A model generated the notes under the pieces. That model did no database searches and was not told where the DNA came from. It worked only from the letters and a program-made list of their open reading frames with translations. From Hyaloperonospora brassicae (Eukaryota > Oomycota > Peronosporomycetes > Peronosporales > Peronosporaceae), in the NCBI GenBank assembly GCA_947650285.1, contig CANTFL010000275.1:124047-188046 (forward strand): a stretch of DNA of 64,000 nucleotides, written 5' to 3'. Positions 11,690 to 22,479 of the stretch are shown here, piece after piece. The translations under genes were made by a program, and so were the position numbers. The first letter of the stretch is position 1. The number at the start of each line of letters is the position of its first letter.

Positions 11690-12044
11690 TGCCCGCAAGA
11701 AAACGGCGACACGCATGCATGCGTGCATGAAGTAGGTGTGTGCGCAATCAAGAAAAGAGACAAGCGCATCTTCGAAAGGACACAATGGGCGTCTCTGTGG
11801 CTGGCGTAGATGCAGTACGTTGCATCCTCGAGATAGTCAGCAAGGGTGGAACAAGCGCTGCATGGTTAACGCGCACCACAATAGCATCGAAGAAGCGTGT
11901 GAGAAACCATCTTCGTCGCATACAATCGCAAACCTGCACACTCGCAAAGGATTGGCCATCTTACAAGTGCACGACAACCTCCCCACCTTCATGCAACAAG
12001 GGTCACATACAGAGAGACGTGTGAACGCGTGTGCGCGTGTAAAG
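11690..12044 (+). repeat. Duplicated effector-upstream block, copy 1 (distal part)
   Basis: Read on the plus strand, this block aligns by eye with the reverse complement of about 45600-45945. Examples are tgtgcgcaatcaagaaaaga against TGTGCGTAAACAAGAAAAGG, and the shared gcgtgtaaag end. Both blocks lie upstream of a paralogous effector gene in the same orientation, so the duplication covered gene plus upstream DNA. No coding frame is conserved between the copies. Confidence 0.7.
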
Positions 12045-12047
12045 ATG

Positions 12048-13740
12048 GTGTCAAGTACGTTCATTATTACGGTTTATTAACGACTGAATGTGCCAGGAAG
12101 TACGATCCGGAAATCCGGATCGACGACGTGGGTGCTCCGAGGAGCTGACAGCTAAGGAAGGCAAGGTCAAAGACCGGCCAACCCAAGTCGAGCCTATCTT
12201 TCAAGGCTCTCGGTGCAACGCTGCCCAATGCAGCAGAAGACGTGGAGGCGCCCGATCGACTCGGCGACCGCCAGCGCGGCCAACCGATCTATAGTGCGCG
12301 TAGCCGAAGTGACGTCGCACGTCGGGAGAATGCTACCACACTATGCGGCAGGTCTTGACGTGGCCGCTTCAGCAACCGTCCAAACTGGATATCAACGACC
12401 GCCGAAGCGATAGCAGTGGCGTGGGAGACACCTCCAGCTGAATAATCTTGCCTTGCATGGCCGCTTGCGCGACCCGTCGGTCCACTACGCCCACACCCGA
12501 GACTGCGAGTGCAGCTTGCTCGAGGCAGAATCCAGCCTTCTCTGGCTCCCGTAAAATAGGGGATTATTCCCTCCGAAGCGGCCGCCCCCGAAGGGAAAAA
12601 GCAAAGACTGGCGTAAGCTGCACCGAGAAAAGTTGGGAATGTGTGGGGTTGTAGAGGTGTTGCACACAACAAACAACGACCGACTTATCTGCATGTGAGG
12701 TAGCGGTTACCACTCGCTTGTGGTGGTGGTGTCAAGTACGTCCATTATTATGATAACTAACGACTGATAAGTGTGACAAGAAGTACGGCCCGGGTATCGG
12801 GTCGACAACTAAAGGGCTCCGTAGAGCCAGGGGCGACGGCAACGAGGTCAGAGACCCTCCTACCGAAGCCAACTACGAGTCAATCATGACCGCTGGCGCG
12901 ACCAAGTAGACTGGGGACATGCGTACCGCCGGAGCGGCAGCACGTACAACGCGGGTATGCTGCCATATAAGGCAACAAACCCCTTTAGGACCGCTTGCGC
13001 GGCCCCCGACGTGGAGTGCGAACACCGAAGTGACTGCGTGGCGTGGAGAACGCCAACCCGCCATATATCTCTCCGAGGAGCTCAACCATCTGCGATGGTG
13101 GCCCCTTCAGCCGCTTGCGCGGCCCCCGACGTGGAGTGGATCACCGAAGTGACTGCGTGGCGTGGAGAACGCCAACCCGCCATATATCTCTCCGAGGAGC
13201 TCAACCATCTGCGATGGTGGCTCCCTTCAGCCGCTTGCGCGGCCCCCGACGTGGAGTGCGATCACCGAAGTGACTGCGTGGCGTGGAGAACGCCAACCCG
13301 CCGTATATCTCTCCGAGGAGCTCAACCATCTGCGATGGTGGCCCCCTTCAGCCGCTTGCGCGGCCCCCGACGTGGAGTGCGATCACCGAAGTGACTGCGT
13401 GGCGTGGAGAGCGCCAACCCGCCATATATCTCTCCGAGGAGCTCAACCATCTGCGATGGTGGCCCCCTTCAGCCGCTTGCGCGGCCCCTTGACGTGGAGT
13501 GTGCGCTCGCCGCAGCGGCGACACGTGGCGTGGGGTACGCCTCCAGTCCGTAAAACACCCCTGCTAGGGCCGCTTGCGCGACCCGTCGGTCTCCTACGCC
13601 CACACCCGCGACTGCGAGTGCAGCGTGCCCGCGTCAGATCTTCGACCACGTCGGCTCCCCAAGGGGAGGATTCCCTCCGACGTGACTGCCCCGAAGGGAA
13701 AAAGACTGGCTTGAGCTGAACCGTGAAAATTTGGGAATAC
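12048..13740 (+). repeat. Tandem array interrupting the upstream region of the 14-kb effector
   Basis: Two large units start with gtgtcaagtacg (about 12048 and 12732). Each ends with a shared segment of roughly 200-250 bases rich in cgcttgcgcgacccgtcgg, ccctccga and ccgaaggga motifs (about 12416-12640 and 13520-13735). After each unit ttaccactcgcttgtg follows, which is also the host sequence resuming at about 13741. Unit 2 is longer because it contains the 120-bp array listed next. The paralogous locus at 45 kb lacks the whole block. Confidence 0.7.
12991..13500 (+). repeat. 120-bp tandem repeat, about 4.3 copies
   Basis: Units begin with ccgcttgcgcggcccc at 12991, 13111, 13231, 13352 and 13473, so the period is 120-121 bases. 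Copies are almost identical and differ by single bases and one-base indels. Because 120 is a multiple of three, repeated 40-residue open frames appear in several frames. One-base indels shift them, so coding is unlikely. The high identity indicates recent expansion. Confidence 0.9.
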
Positions 13741-14021
13741 TTACCACTCGCTTGTGTTGTTCGCACGACATGGAATGCACACGAGGACTTGCATCGCCAC
13801 GTCGATAGTGGGTACACAAACAGATGACGATAGCACATCGCAACAAGGAAAGTCGTCACTCGAGCAGACAATGACGGCATGTCGTACAACCTGACGATTC
13901 CAGTTTGCACACCGCCTGACACAGTCAAACACAATCAACAGAGAGAACTGACCACTGTCTTCACTTTCGATTCAGCACACGAGGTCCATCTGCTGCAGAA
14001 TAGGCGACCGAGTCGAGCATT
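13741..14021 (+). promoter_or_regulatory. Proximal upstream region of the effector, conserved with the 45-kb paralogue
   Basis: It aligns along its length with the reverse complement of about 45309-45555. Anchors are actcgcttgtg/cactcgctcgtg, acaacctgacg/acaacttgacg, gagaactgacca/gcgaactgaaca and ctttcgattc. A ttcactttcgattc segment near 13967 resembles an INR-like element but is not a strong match. Conservation between diverged copies suggests this is the promoter of the gene family. Confidence 0.5.
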
Positions 14022-14519
14022 TTGCGAGCCGTTCGCTTTCTTCTTGTACTGGGCGTCTTTCCGGCGAGCACTGTCGTCCTCGTGTCGACTGCTAGCGATC
14101 TGGAAGCCGTCCAGCGTCCCCAGAATGATGGCCAGACGACGAGCCGTCATCTTATGACCGTTCGCACGGCGGATGAAGGGGTGGTGAGAAAGGATGAGGG
14201 AGTATCGGCACCGAGAGAGGAGGGGAAGAGAAGATTACAGCGCAACTGGTTTACGAAAGTGAAGAGCTTGGCATCCAAAGACGAAAAGGCGACTGTAGAC
14301 GCGGTCGAGGAAGCATCGAAGCGTGCAAAGTCGACTAAGGACAGGAAATGGGTGGTACAAAAGTGGGAGGAAGGGAAACTTCTGCACAAGCCGTATTTCC
14401 TAATGTCATCGAAAGAGAAGCGGCGCTATAAGATTTTCTTGGGCGCTTTGATCACGATTGTCATGGGCGGTATTGTGTTTTCTGTCACAATGATAGCGAA
14501 AGCGCCAAGCACTGGTTAG
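14022..14519 (+). pseudogene. RxLR-type effector paralogue lacking a start codon, C-terminal membrane segment
   Basis: The frame is open for 165 codons, but its first family codon is TTG. The paralogue at 45 kb has two consecutive ATGs where this copy reads ATT TTG. An in-frame stop at 14001-14003 excludes an upstream start. Otherwise the protein looks whole: a hydrophobic signal-peptide-like segment at about 4-24, then RHLM at 42-45 at the RxLR position (last Arg replaced), and a degenerate dEER-like REEGKRR at 65-71. A lysine-rich body follows, with a strong hydrophobic helix at about 137-158 near the C-terminus. Members with this layout would be secreted and host-translocated, possibly ending in a host membrane. 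Expression would require a non-AUG start or an assembly error, so it is called a recent pseudogene. Confidence 0.75.
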
Positions 14520-14803
14520 GCATAAGTTGCTCGAGGAAACTTCGTGCTCGGAAAGTAAGTGCACTTGCACCTAGCGTTTGTATGTTGAGGCCTACGACTA
14601 ACGACCCGAAAGTAGCGTCGACGTACATGCTCTAACAACAAAAGAAAACAACGTTTCATGACAGCATCTCATGGCAACATCTTATCGTCTCAACGTCTGG
14701 TGTATTGTATTCGACGGACGAGCAAAAAATCATATCAGCGAATTTTAATCCAATCGCAGAGTATAGTAATTTGTTTTCGGGCATTAAAAAAAGTGCAGGG
14801 GAT
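14520..14803. other. Spacer between effector pseudogene and LTR cluster
   Basis: About 280 bases without a recognisable gene. The first 50 bases may be weakly similar to the sequence after the 45-kb paralogue (shared cgtgctc context), but not convincingly. Confidence 0.4.
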
Positions 14804-15687
14804 TGTAACGGGCCACAAGCAGCTACGCACTGACAACAGTGCGTAGCAATCTCTCACTGACTTCACTGAAAGCTACATGTAGTGTTAGATAGCGTACAAA
14901 GTACGCTAGAAGAAGGCTAGTTACTGAACGACCAGGCTTAGCGATAGAAAAGGTTCCCATATCAATATAATAAAGTCCTAAAATGGGTCTTGTCCTGTTT
15001 GACCTGTCTTTATTATGTTGGAAATCAAACACGTATGGTGACGTCCACCAACCACCCATTGCGTATGTTCAGCAGCGATTGTCAGTTGATACAATGGCTA
15101 TATCAACCAATGAGTAGACCCTTGGGTCACGGCAACAATTTCACCGAACCTGTAACGAGGCACTGTTGACTACGTACTGGTTGACCAGTATGGAGTATAC
15201 TCTTACTGACTACAGTGGTCGACAACGCCCTGCTAGGTGTTTAAGGAACACAGAGGAAGGAAAGGAGATTAAGGAGTCAGACTAGTCTCTTGGTAAAATT
15301 AAAACAGTATTAATATAATATAGTCCTATAACTTCTTGAGAATCTGTTGTCCTGACTTAATTATACCAATATAACTAAATCTATGATGACGTCTACTCAT
15401 CGCCCATTGCACGCGTCTAGCAGCGATTGGTGGGTTGATATCATCACGATATCAACCAATGAGTAGACCCTTCGGTCATCCCAACAATATCACCATGTCT
15501 GTGATATTGTTAAAAGAATATTCGACGTAATACTCTTTATTGTCAAATTGTTTGAATGACAATTTCATGTAACGGGCTACCCCGTTACAGAACCCAGTAA
15601 TATTGTAATGAGAGTATCAAACCTATTATTCTCCAGATCAATATTGTTATAAATGATAATATCATGTAACACTCCCACCCCGTTTCA
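14804..15687 (-). mobile_element. Family-B-like LTR (minus strand), split by a nested solo LTR
   Basis: The reverse complement starts tgaaacgggg at 15687 and ends gtggcccgttaca at 14804, with the family hallmarks tctactcattggttgat and gacgtcaccatac. Removing the nested LTR (15151-15589) and one target duplication leaves about 440 bases, a normal length for this family. Flanking 5-mers (gggat, ggtag) do not match, so its own target duplication is lost or the end has mutated. Internal retroelement sequence is absent, so this is an old solo LTR. Confidence 0.75.
15151..15589 (-). mobile_element. Solo LTR with perfect 5-bp target duplication, nested in another LTR
   Basis: A complete 439-base LTR on the minus strand, starting tgtaacggggtagcccgtta and ending gtgcctcgttaca. 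It is flanked by gaacc at 15146-15150 and gaacc at 15590-15594, which proves the boundaries and insertion. The surrounding sequence is itself a related LTR. The lack of internal sequence indicates LTR-LTR recombination after insertion. Confidence 0.9.
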
Positions 15688-16410
15688 GGTAGGAAAGGTT
15701 GGCACACCACCAGACCTGACGAATGATGTCGGAGAAAACGCCATGTATGTGTATGTTGATACAAACACCAAGTCACGTGTACAGTATTTGCTCATTTGCG
15801 TGACGTCCCATTTCAATTGATTATGGCCGATCTGCACCCTAAATAATTGAAGCTAGCTCCAGCAACCACTGTGAATGTCTTGGTGCAGTTTCTCCAAAGC
15901 CCGAGACAGAGCGCGGTGGACGCGTCTCACGGCAATAAGCAGCAGAACGACCGACTGGAGCTACTACTACTGCTACATTGCGTGACTGCGAGTGAGTGTG
16001 CTCCAGGAGCAGTGGCCTTTGTAGCCACAGGCATCGCTCTGCGCGCTCGGGACGACATCGACAGGTGGCACGCACAGCCACATTTCCATTGCGACCGTCA
16101 CGCTGAGAGCGCTACGGGTCGAAACAGTGGAAAACGTGGAGGAGCTGCGTGTCGGCTTGTGGACGCCATTGTGGAAGCTACTCGTGATGTGGCGCGTGGG
16201 GTAGGAGCAGACGGTGCGAGTAGATGGACGCGGAGCTGTCGTGTGGCACTCAAATGGATGGCGGCTGCAATTTGTGCCATTCGCTTGACGCAGTTGGTGT
16301 CGATGGAATCTACGTAGACGCACGAGACTGGCGACTAACTGAAGATATTCACGGTTGTGGGAACGTTTGGCTGGACGAGTCAAAGACGGAAATTCTACAG
16401 CAGAGAACGT
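15688..16410. other. GC-richer spacer between LTRs with an unassigned 156-codon frame
   Basis: A frame at 15847-16317 (plus) is open for about 156 codons but begins with TTG. It shows no domain and faces an equally long frame on the minus strand (15973-16443). It may be a fragment of a former gene carried among the repeats. No gene is called. Confidence 0.3.
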
Positions 16411-16749
16411 GTAACGGGGTAACCTGTTCCATACTATTACCATTATGAAGATGTAATAAAGAATATTGTGATGAATATTCGTTTTACAATGTCACCAAAG
16501 ACATTGATATGGTTGAGATGAGCCAAGGATCTACTCATTAGTTGGAAGTTTGTTTATACTATACCTACAATCGCTGGAGACGCGCGCAATGGGTGGTGTG
16601 TAGACGTCATCATAGAATTGGTTCTATGAATATGAGACAATTAGTACAAATCAGATATAATCGATATCGGGCTTAGTTATATTAAATAACAGCTTTACGT
16701 TTGCTACGACCAAAGTCTTTATCGTGGTGAAGGACAGTGCCGTATTACC
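16411..16749 (+). mobile_element. LTR fragment related to family B
   Basis: It starts tgtaacggggtaacctgtt and carries the family landmarks aataaagaatatt, ctactcattagttgga, gacgcgcgcaatgggtgg and gacgtcatca in order. It ends near gtgccgtattac, a mutated form of the usual end. About 340 bases, so internally shortened. No target duplication is visible. Confidence 0.65.
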
Positions 16750-17442
16750 CCTTTGCACTGCACAGAGTAAGGACAAACGACTGTCGTCAGGGAGATATTG
16801 TGTCCGTGCTGATAGTCCAGCACGTAGCTGCCGAAGCCTTGTTATCGACCGGGCTTGAAAGCCAAGACGTCAGTGCCCGTCTTCACAGAATCCATTGAGC
16901 ATATTTAGAAATGACTCACGACGACGCTAGGTCGCAAGGAGGAGGACTACAAGACCACGCTCGTTGGCGTTATGCTCCGTGCAGATATCGTGGTGAGTCA
17001 CACATACATTGCGGTGATGAGACTGCGAGCCTTTACATTTCGGGCCTATCGGTGGAGCTGTCGTGTTCTATCCACGACGAAGCACTGTAACAGGCGGTGT
17101 AGGGTACATGCATGTTCCATGCTCGCATGATTGTGCCGCTTATCAATAGAGACACTTGCCGATGTTCATTTGAAACATGATTGATCCAACCAGCCATGGT
17201 ACCTACATATGTGCCATTGCTCGAACGGGTACGCACGAGACGTGTAGCAAGTCGTTGGATCATATATAGATCATAGAGGATCGTAGCTGCAGTTGGAAGT
17301 AGATGGCAGCAGCTGACAACCGCACGTCGGTGCTCGTGTCACGAAAGTACTGGAAGCGCTCAAAGTGTCTAGGTGGCACTCGGTTCGTGGTGCACATCGA
17401 CAAGCTGGAAGTGTGGCGGTGCCTGCAGACAAAGATGTTGAA
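16750..17442. other. Spacer without recognised features
   Basis: Short overlapping frames only, none above about 75 codons. No LTR ends, tandem repeats or domain-like translation were found. Confidence 0.4.
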
Positions 17443-17972
17443 TGTAGCGGAGCTACACATATCCTTAAGTCGGAGGAAGATTTAACGCTCAATGAGCAAC
17501 TTCGGTTCTACGAACCCGACTCAAACGGCCAACAACCTCAGAGAGCTAAGGTTTAATTCAAAATCCAGACTCACAGATTAACAAGCTCAGAGATCTTACG
17601 GTCCCTGTTCCAGGGGGACCAAACGATTCAGAGAATCAAGGCACAGAGTGCACAAGGAGTTGCTGCCTTAGTAAGGCGTTGCTACCTCCTCAAACGATCG
17701 CAAGACGCCTCAGAGAGGCACGTGCCTTTTGGATCGAAATGGGAACTAAATTTTATTTCTTCTTTTAGTCCAAAAGAAAAACTTAGAACAAAGTAATTAA
17801 CCTACTCGCTATGTCCTAAATAAACCATATTAAAAGATCTCGTAATTATTGGTTGACAGACATCAGTCTTCAACAATAGATACTGTGTTCTAATATTCCT
17901 TTAAAGGGGATTCCATCCCTTGTGTGCCCCACACCTATTGTCGACTACCAGTCGACGTGTAACCTCGTTACA
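17443..17972 (-). mobile_element. Family-A LTR (minus strand), 3' LTR of truncated element A2
   Basis: The reverse complement begins tgtaacgaggttacacgtcg at 17972 and ends gtagctccgctaca at 17443 (530 bases). It matches the A1 LTRs at 36011-36543 and 43176-43707 along the whole length, apart from scattered substitutions and small indels. The run ccctccccc immediately beyond 17972 is the complement of the polypurine tract, so this is the 3' LTR. The element interior follows to the right until the junction near 18728. Confidence 0.88.
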
Positions 17973-18080
17973 CCCTCCCCCACCATACTGACGTTTCCAC
18001 AAACCGTCAATCGAATTCTTTTATCGGAGAGGACGGTGTGTGTGCGCTTCAACCTCACAGTTGGCAAAACACAAAACACC

Positions 18081-18728
18081 ATGGCACCGCCAACCAATGA
18101 GTCCTCGACTTTCTCGTTTTACCTCACAATCGATGTAAAGGTCGGTTATGGTAACGATACCGATATCCAAGGTGAAGAGAGGACAATGTCCGACTCACTA
18201 GTGCAAGAGAAACCGCCTCATACTGCACCAAACCCCTTTGAGCAACAACAGTTGGCTATCCAGCAAGAGGATAGCGCTCAGCGCCGTACGCAGCTTGCTG
18301 CAACCCTTGAGGGTCGTCGTGGCTATCTTTTCACACCACTCAATGTGGAACAGCGTATACGCCAAACGACAGGTCGTTCTTTGGCAACTTGGACCATTGG
18401 CGCTGAGCCTACATCTCCTGATGAGGTGGCGAGTCGACATGCACTTCGTGAGAGGTACCTGCAACCTCACTTGACGACTCAGAGTCAATACAAGCTGCGA
18501 CTTGACACGCAAGCACGGTGTGCACCGGTTCAACCGATGAAGGGTGTACCCATCCTCCTATTTACAGGCAAATCTCAGGAGGAAGAAGACAGCGCTTTTG
18601 TTCGCTGGGTGCATCGGAAACGACACCTCAGTAGCGTGTTAGCTCTCAGAGCAAGTGTCGATGTGGCAGATGTTCGTCTAGAACGAAAGCTTCGGTATGA
18701 TTATGCCAAGATTAAGGCCAGAGGCCAC
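18081..18728 (+). pseudogene. A2 copy of the retroelement antisense gene, 3'-truncated
   Basis: Relative to the A2 element (minus strand) this frame runs antisense and is homologous to the intact 251-codon antisense gene of A1 (42214-42969). It starts at an ATG at 18081 (MAPPTNESS context) or at 18186, the equivalent of the A1 start. Compared with A1 it lacks about 30 residues after NPF, in frame, and otherwise matches closely up to YAKIKARG. There the homology stops because the sequence switches to an effector gene. The frame stays open into the effector part in a different reading frame until about 18824. The function is unknown, and no known domain was recognised. Confidence 0.75.
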
Positions 18729-18951
18729 TTGCTTCCTTCTTGTCCTGAGTGTCCTCTCGGCGAGCGCTTTCGACTCCGTATCGGCGGTAAGCGACTTGAA
18801 AGTCTTTCAGCACTTAAGGACTGATGGCCAGACGACCCGTCATCTCGAACCGTTCATCTGGACGACAAAGAACTGTGCACAGAGAAGGAGGAGGAGGAGG
18901 AGGAGGAGGGGGTACCGGAATCAAGCAACGACGAATAGTAGGAAGGAGTAG
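18697..18951 (+). pseudogene. Chimeric effector fragment whose start codon comes from retroelement sequence
   Basis: From about 18729 the sequence matches the signal-peptide and motif region of the effector at 44838-45308, lacking only the first few codons. In the effector frame an ATG at 18697, inside the retroelement antisense gene, opens a new N-terminus (MIMPRLRPEA) leading straight into the hydrophobic core FLLVLSVLSASAF and the cleavage-like SVSA. QHLR (38-41) and RHLE (48-51) are retained. Soon afterwards the frame is lost, and an expanded GGA tract encodes polyarginine before the stop. The product would be 84 residues with a plausible signal peptide but no effector body. It is probably non-functional as an effector, though it may be secreted if transcribed. 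Confidence 0.7.
18884..18911 (+). repeat. GGA microsatellite in the chimeric effector
   Basis: About nine GGA-like triplets occupy the position where the 45-kb paralogue has a short gaggaggagg-type acidic segment. Expansion and an associated indel put the downstream effector frame out of phase. Confidence 0.7.
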
Positions 18952-21900
18952 GATCCACATTAAGAGAAGGTACGCATCTGTGCTGAATTTCAAGTTGTTA
19001 CGACGCAAAAAGGTGCGAACGCACTGCCTTAAATTAGGCGAAACTGAATTAAGTGGCCGACGGGAAGATAGAAACTACTTACGACAAGAAGCATTCAAAC
19101 ATAGGTTCGCTCTCGTAGCGTAGGATACGCATTAAACGTAATTTTTTTAGGTTTTGTGGTATTCAAAAAGGGCGGCTATGATAATTCAAAAAATTATACT
19201 AATTCTATTGTAAATATATATATTTTTTATAACATAATACCTTTAAAAGTTATAATAACGTCGAATTTCAATTATAGTCTAATTTGCACCACCTCAATAT
19301 TCGGCAAATTGGATTTAATATTTTACACGGTATATCTTTCATTAATGCTAGACGTAGGCGAAGATAGTAAACAAGAATTCGCCTCTATGGTTTGTAGCAT
19401 ACTATATATCGAGTAAGACTACCTTTGTACATCGTCTACAACTTAACTCAATCATACATATTCTCTTTTTAAAAATTCAATGAAATGTATGCGTCATATG
19501 TCTCCTTATTACTCCGCAGTAAAACTTTTGTGACATTCTGGGAGCAAACGCCCTTTGTATGGATTCTTTATTAAATTCATCATTTATCAAGAAGTGTGTT
19601 CCATAGTACGTTATCGTGAAGCGTTTTGAAAAAGCATATTTTTAGTTTAGTAAATATTAGGTACTCAATGAGTATTTTAAAGGTGAGCAGTGGTATCCGC
19701 CAAACAAGCAGACTTGCTAGGATATTAAATACACTTACTTATGTAGCTATGATGTCGAAGATCACGACTAACACTTAGCAATTCAAGTCGACGCATCACT
19801 TACTCGATAAGCATTATAGTTCTCATATCTCGTAATTTAAGTAGCTAGGTTTATTGACTTGCCATAACAAATTATTACAAATACGTTATTTTTGTTAAAA
19901 ACAAAACGATATCTTGGTGCCTTATTACTCTTCATCTAAATAATGTTGTCTTCCCTCGAAATACCCGTAAATATTATTTTTATGGTTCAAATATATATAC
20001 CTATATACAAATGGTCAGAATCACGTATCAAGCCACCTTTTATAGAACATAATCTATGCCATTTTGCTTTGTAGTTTGCATTCATACTTAGTATTCTAGT
20101 ATTTTGCGTTTAGAAGTATATGCAATTTCGCTTGCATAAAAATTACAAACCGATGTTCTCAAATCGCCGTGAAGATATATTGATAATAGTTAGATACTGG
20201 CAATGATCTTGACAGGCCAATTTCATACAATATGACGAACGGCTTAAATATGATGCATCCATAGAACAACTACATCACCGCGCGCTATATTGTTGGACGG
20301 AGACAAAGGTCAATTCGTTACAAATGCTCATATTATTTTGTATGGAGTAGAAGATGTAACAACATTCAGAACGATATGCCCTTTAGTCAGTAGCACACGT
20401 ATGGATGATATAACCATGCGTTATTCCAACGCAGAGGTAGAAATATCCAGTTGTAAAATCGTCCGCAGCAATATAGATCGTTTTGGGACAGAATATCCCC
20501 ATCTTATATTAATTTGCATATAATACGCGACTGCGAATATTTAATCGTACAACATCCTTGTTTGGGGTGTTGATCATGTGCCAGTGGAAAGAGACACACA
20601 AAGAATGTAAATATGAATTACTCCAACTTCGGGGAATAGGAAAATAGCAAGTCACATTGCGCGGCGATCAAGGATTTCCACATATAAACCTAGAGCGACG
20701 ACGACTCTCATAAAACCGCCTTGATCTGACAATAAGTAAGAATGTGCAGCTGTTACTGACTTTATCATACTCATTATCTTTGTATATATTCTACATTCAA
20801 ACTACAACATCTCGTACTAGTTAAAACAACACGGTCTCCAGATGACATCATGGTGTCAAACAGCCACCCGTGGGTGAGTTTTCCCCAAGCACGTAAATCA
20901 TACCATAAGGTTTCAACATAATGCTTGAGGTTTCGGCCACTAACAACGTATGTGGTCATGGAAGTTTGCCGCTTTTCTTCAATGATGTCAGCAGTAGAGA
21001 TGATCGTAATGTAGCATCATCTCAAAATGTGGTATACAGTACAACATGTGTAGCTACGAGTACAAATGAATCTGTGTCTCTCGATTGTGTGTTAGCCACA
21101 TTCCATACGTGTTTTTTAATATGTCAGGTTGTTTCTACCTATATTATCTGATGCGCGCATTAAGGAAGCACATCGCCATATTGGCATATTATTTAAGCTG
21201 AAAGAATCAAAAGACCCCCTCCAATACGGTGTAGGACAAATACTGTTTACGAGACGACTGGTTGCAGCCGATTTTTCATTTTAAAATTTTAACTTTGAAA
21301 ATAAATTATAACAAAGTATGGGATTAGCGCTGACCGTTTACTAGGTTCGAAATGGAATAATTGTTAAGAATAAAAGCCATAATTTAAAGTTTATTTCTCA
21401 AATGTGTCGCAGTTTTTTGATGATATATAAAAATCAAAAAATGAATAGATCAATACTGAAGTGGATACGTTTATTAAGTCCTATTAAAAAACATTGATAT
21501 ATTGATAATAAATGCCAAATATATACTGACGGTGTTACAGCTTCTCAATTACCTTTTTTTATTTATCTATGCTTGTGATAGAAAAAGATATTGTTAATTC
21601 TTGACACCTTACACGGTCGAAGCATGTGATATACATTCGCGACGCAGAGTAAATTTAATTTGTTAATGTATAACTCCTGGGATATAAAACGCTTAAGTTT
21701 TATTTAACTCCACTATTAATTATTAGATCACTATGAAAATAACCCAATTATATAATTAATGTTTGCAAATAGGGTTCGACTAAAAGCGCATTTAAGTTTT
21801 AACAGACTCTGTGTGTCTTAGCATGGCGAACCATGCAAAACGACATACATGAAGAGGCTGTATGTCCTGAAAAAGCAAATTTATAATTGCAGTACTTAAA

Positions 21901-22479
21901 GAATATATAAATACGGATGCACGAAAGTCATTGTCAATATCCAGTAATTGTAAAATTTCCATTTTTGTACCTTTGGTAAAGAGGCATCATGAAGCACTGT
22001 TTGCGTGCTGCAGACACATCTTTTACGTGCAATTGCAGACAAATAGAATGATTATGTTCACCTGCACAACCGTCGGGTTAGTAAGTAACGCAATCACTTT
22101 CCAATGAAGGGTTAAAGCAGAAACGGACAGAGACGACGAATTCCTAAGATCGGGTTATCTAACCCTCTTGTATTGGACGAAAAGAACCTTAAATTTAAAA
22201 CTAAAAGAAGCCAACGCTGATGTAGAATTGTGTTGATATCCTACCGAGATACTACGATACTTGCATTCCTTCGACATCAATTATTAATGCCTCGACTACA
22301 CCACACCATTCGAAACAGAAAATTATTATCAATAGAGAATATCGGCCGTCTTTTATGTTGAGAGCAGCAGTTAGTTCTTTTTAACACTCCTCCTCGGACA
22401 ACGCGATTTCTCTATTCATAATGCATGATTCCTATCTGATACAAACCACCCATTTCTGCCACTCTAGGCCGAGAAATTA
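18952..22479. other. AT-rich decayed repeat region
   Basis: About 3.5 kb, strongly AT-rich from about 19140, with frequent stops in all frames. The frame at 20290-20523 has a faint resemblance to a Ty1/copia protease segment, too weak to call. Because the adjoining 22.5-24.0 kb is clearly copia-derived, much of this stretch is probably the same class of retroelement in advanced decay. Confidence 0.4.

Noticed and set aside
12991..13500. CRISPR-like array
   Set aside because: Units are directly adjacent without unique spacers, and the genome is eukaryotic.
12957..13719. Repetitive open frames of 40-residue units
   Set aside because: They arise because the DNA repeat has a period of 120 bases. 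Several frames are equally open, and single-base indels shift them between units.
20290..20523. Possible copia protease remnant
   Set aside because: Faint similarity around LDGDKGQFVTNAH, start codon not ATG, no neighbouring confirmed domain in the same orientation.
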